From Manihot esculenta (taxonomy: Eukaryota; Streptophyta; Magnoliopsida; Malpighiales; Euphorbiaceae): DNA of 64,000 bases. Each line of letters starts with the position of its first letter. Position 1 is the first letter of the stretch. The notes below the pieces were generated by a model, which did not search any database, was not told where the DNA came from, and saw only the letters and a program-made list of their open reading frames with translations. Below, one piece after another: positions 60,802 through 64,000 of the stretch. The DNA is taken from positions 8,180,402-8,244,401 of the forward strand of contig NC_035174.2 of NCBI RefSeq assembly GCF_001659605.2, in the 5' to 3' direction. Made by a program: the position numbers and the translations under genes.

Positions 60802-61248
60802 TTATTTGTATGCTCGTCTCCTACCCTTGTTCATTCTGCCTGCAAATTACATTTAAATGATTAGTGAATGAACAAGAAAAACAGACACAAGCTCTCTGTT
60901 TAACATATGAAAGAACATACCACGCACGCATCTTCTTCTAGACTGAGGGATGAACACCCCGGTTCCATTGCCATTTCTCCACAAGTTCACAAGCCAAGTC
61001 GGTACCGAATCGGCATCCCTCGTCCCCCACCAGTCGAAGTAGCTTTCAGGCCGTAGTTTTACTGGAAAACTTCCGGTTAATCTGTTTGAACCTGGTTTGC
61101 AATCTGCAGGGAAGTTTGAAGACCTGGTTTCTGCTAGATCATCGTTATCATCAGAAATCAGAAGCAAAACCTGCTGTCTTAGTTCTGCATAGAAATAATC
61201 ATCTTGGTCGTCATTAGCCTCAAATTCCAGACAATGGTCTAAGCTCAT
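60802..61248 (-). CDS. Small plant protein of unrecognised family, copy A
   Basis: Two minus-strand exons, 61248-60921 and 60839-60802, join in frame (phase 1) to 366 nt, 121 aa. Start MSLDHCLEFEANDDQDDYFY, followed by an amphipathic acidic stretch (ELRQQVLLLISDDNDD). Then comes a tryptophan-rich core with WLVNLWR and GNGTGVFIPQ, then SRRR and a very basic tail, RGRMNKGRRRAYK. There is no signal peptide, membrane helix or known catalytic motif. A second gene (63560 onward) shares the core, the basic tail and the same intron position and phase, which argues strongly that both are real. The acidic N-terminus with a basic C-terminus could suit a nuclear or nucleic-acid-binding adaptor, but that is only inference. 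Confidence 0.75.
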
Positions 61249-63559
61249 GGCTTGAGTTGGAGATTCCAGAAGAGGCTTTATTTGAAAATTTGTGGTTTAA
61301 GAAGAGAAAATAAAGCAGGATTTATAGAGAATGGATCTCTAGAAAAAGAAGCATGTTTACTTAAAGGTCAAAGCATCAGGTGGTTGCAGAAGAAAATCAA
61401 ATCCTGCATCTGTGAAAAGTCTCCAAATGGATACGGAAGTTTCAGGAAATGTCTCTGATTTTGTACGTTACCAAATGTCTAGTTCTCGATTGCTTTCAAC
61501 ACAAGACCAAGTGGATGAAAATGACTTTAATTAGGATTCGGGAGATCTAAATCCAATGGATGTGGATTCAGCTGGCTGAGTTATGTATACGGCCTCTTAA
61601 TTCACAGAACCTGTTTTGTTTTTGTTTGCTATCGCTTGGTATAATGAAAACTTCAATCAGAGTGATAATTGAGATTGACCATCACAATCAACCACTAATT
61701 AATCTTTAATCATATGGTTAAGCCTTAAATCGTCAGACACGTGTTATTATCTGGGTCAAAATTATACGTCAAACTATGCTCCTAACGGCGTTTCTTTTAT
61801 TATTATATATATTTCGTGTTATGCATGTAATATGATCCTTATTTTGTTGTCTCTTTATCAATAATCCATTGTGAATAACTTAATATAAGATTCTATTAAA
61901 ATAATCAAATAATAATTTATTAGAATTTTATTGAATTAAATATTTCAACTAAGTAATACCTTAATTCATTGGTAAATAAATTCAAATCCCAATAATTATA
62001 ACTTTTTTCGCATTAAAATTTTCAAATGCAACAATTTAATAGGCCTATCAACTTAGCATGGTATATAAAGTAACAAATGTTGATAGCATATATGTTCTGT
62101 TTGATTCGTGGAAACTTTCAGTTTAAATTCTATTAATTATAATAAATTAAAGGTGATTCATTCAATTAAAGTTAATTTAGTCTTTATTAATCTAATCTCT
62201 TTTCTGATTTGAAGTTCACGAAGATATATCTAATTTTATTTTTTTATATAAAATTTTAAATGTATATGTTATAATAATTTTACCGTAGCGTATGTGTTAG
62301 AAAAAATATGATTTTAATCGGTTAAGTATTAAATAAGTTTAATATCTATTTTAAATAAGTTGTTCAAAAAATCTGTCAAAAATACGATTGTTTCACTTGA
62401 AAGTACATCTTGCAGGTGTACAGGCGTGAGTATGTGTACCCTCTGCCACTCTCGAGAAGGGCATCGTTTTCTAACTTTTGAGATTATCACTTATTTTACG
62501 GCAACTCCAAAATTAAATCTTAATCTTTCCGAAAGATATAATCCAACTCCATTATTTCTCTCATTTTTTTTATTATATATTTCCCTCATTTAATACCCCA
62601 AGCATTTCTCTTAGAACTCTAAGAAATTACCCTCCATGTATCTAAATCCTAATCATTCTCGGATCTCACATTCATCAGATATAAAACTGTTATTTCTCCA
62701 AATCTCTAATTTAAATGCTGACTAAGATTTGGAATTAAAATTATTTATTTCTATATTGTTTAATTTTTTTATAATGTGTTTTATATTCTATTGTATTTTT
62801 AATAAAATTATCATAGTTTTAACAATAATCTAATACTGTGTCTCTGAATTTAGTATGTGTTTTATTTCTGATAAAAAAAATCATTAATATTTTGATACTC
62901 GTTCTAAATTTAAAATACCATTTGTATAAATAAAAATTTCCTTCCTTACATGATTTTTTTTCGTATAGATAAATATAGAATTTATAGGGTAGTGCTGAAA
63001 ATTTAACTGAACGGAAAATTAAGTAAAAAATAATGGAATTGATCTATATTCTAGGTGTACCAATTGAAGTATTTTGAAATGAGCTTAACACTCTATTAGC
63101 AGCCACTGGGTATTAATTTGTTAAAGTATTAGCCTCACCAAATTTCGTCAAATGTCATGAATGGTACTCAAGTCTGTAAAATAGGTACTATCAGTATGGG
63201 AGTTAAAAGGATTCTCTTCTCTCAACTTTGAGATATATTGGAACTACATGATTAAAAATTATTATTATTTGAATAATAATATCATCAAAATAATTATGAG
63301 ATTTTTTAATAAAAGCAAATATATAATTTAACCAACCCATTACTTTATTTAACATATTAATGTTATATTAATTTTTTATGCTCATTATAATTAATAAAAG
63401 TAATATTATTTAAAATGGGAAGCTAGGTTAATAATAAATTTCATTTTTCAATACTAACATTTATCATGTTCAGCTGAACAGAGCCATGTAATTAAGCTAG
63501 AACAATACAACTAATATCAAGAATTTGTTTGGCATATACTATCCACCAATCCATTATTT
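61249..63559. other. Spacer between the two related small genes
   Basis: AT-rich, particularly 61800-63450. The first few hundred bases above 61249 should be the promoter of copy A. I saw no coding exon, and no LTR or inverted-repeat element that would explain the duplication. Confidence 0.5.
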
Positions 63560-64000
63560 TCATAATCGATTTCTGGCCCTGTACATCCTGCTCTTCTCAT
63601 TGTTCATCATCCTTCCTGCAAATTACCAGTATTATCTTTAATTAGTCGCTAAAAAATATGTTAACCAGTTTTGCTTTCAGATCTATGAGATATGGAATTC
63701 GAGTTAAATAAATAAAAGAAAATGCTAAAGAAAGTACCTGAAGTTCTATATCTTCTTCTGGATTGTACTGCTTGATTTTGAGGGATGAACACTCCAGTTC
63801 CGTTGCCAGTTCTTCTCCACAAGTTTACCAGCCAAGCAGGTGCTGAATTAGTATTCTGGACCTCCCACCAGGGGAAGGAATTACTACTTCCATGTTTCAC
63901 TCCACAAGAGGAACATCTTTCTAATCTGCTCGAGACTCGTTTGGAGGCAGCAGCAGCAACGGGGTTTGAAACCTTGGCGTGGGGAAACTCTTCTTCATCC
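63560..64000 (-). CDS. Small plant protein of unrecognised family, copy B (5' end off the window)
   Basis: Minus-strand exons 64000(+)-63738 and 63615-63560. The frame stays open to the right edge, so the true start is beyond the window. Visible protein: DEEEFPHAKVSN, an alanine/serine stretch, CSSCG, then WWEVQNTNSAPAWLVNLWRR, GNGTGVFIPQ, SRRRYRTSGRMMNNEKSRM and the end YRARNRL. The core PxWLVNLWR...GNGTGVFIPQ...SRRR matches copy A, and the intron interrupts the same glycine codon with the same phase. Copy B has extra residues (NQAV) between the core and the arginines. Function unknown. Confidence 0.75.

Noticed and set aside
1..64000. Search for a clustered new system (biosynthetic cluster, immune-receptor array, organelle insertion, CRISPR-like repeats)
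   Set aside because: The genes are conserved single-copy housekeeping and regulatory loci in syntenic order; no co-functional cluster or regularly spaced array beyond the 65-bp and 60-bp tandem repeats.

Overview
This is nuclear DNA from a flowering plant. Coding genes are split by GT-AG introns, non-coding DNA is very AT-rich, and introns and spacers carry plant Copia and Gypsy-type LTR retrotransposons, LINE remnants and MITEs. The protein sequences fit a eudicot, probably a rosid; I cannot name the species. I rebuilt the genes by joining exons by eye at splice sites and checking that every junction keeps the reading frame.

Layout, left to right. (1) 678-1632, minus: 5' exons of a plastid-targeted metallo-beta-lactamase-fold protein whose 3' end is off the window. 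(2) 3821-26087, plus: Mediator subunit MED25/PFT1, 15 exons, 833 aa, stretched to 22 kb by mobile elements in its introns. (3) 28270-30541, plus: LHT-type amino acid transporter, 8 exons, 437 aa. (4) 32205-34119, plus: plastid ClpS1 adaptor, 3 exons, 158 aa. (5) 36044-40461, minus: GDT1-like (UPF0016) cation transporter, 12 exons, 229 aa. (6) 44200-44660: a decayed aspartyl protease. (7) 48836-53623, plus: choline-transporter-like protein, 7 exons, 500 aa. (8) 56127-60242, plus: TGA-class bZIP close to PERIANTHIA, 11 exons, 456 aa. (9) 60802-61248 and 63560-64000+, minus: two related small genes of a family I do not recognise.

Mobile DNA is concentrated inside MED25. Intron 6 holds a near-intact-length Copia element (10605-15147, 201-bp LTRs differing at one base, TSD GTATC) whose own gag-pol is broken. 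Intron 1 holds a solo LTR of the same family (TSD GTATT) and LINE scraps. Intron 11 holds a truncated relative of that Copia, a small Gypsy-like element with 0.85-kb LTRs and almost no interior, a hAT-like MITE, a hairpin, and a fresh 65-bp triplication near the next exon.

The genes do not form a pathway; they are neighbours by descent. From memory of Arabidopsis locus order, MED25, LHT-like, GDT1-like, aspartyl protease and choline transporter match At1g25540-At1g25500. ClpS1, GDT1-like and PERIANTHIA match At1g68660-At1g68640. The window therefore looks like the unduplicated version of a block that Arabidopsis carries twice in partly complementary form. I found no evidence for a new multi-gene system. 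The least described coding item is the small tandem family at the right end.
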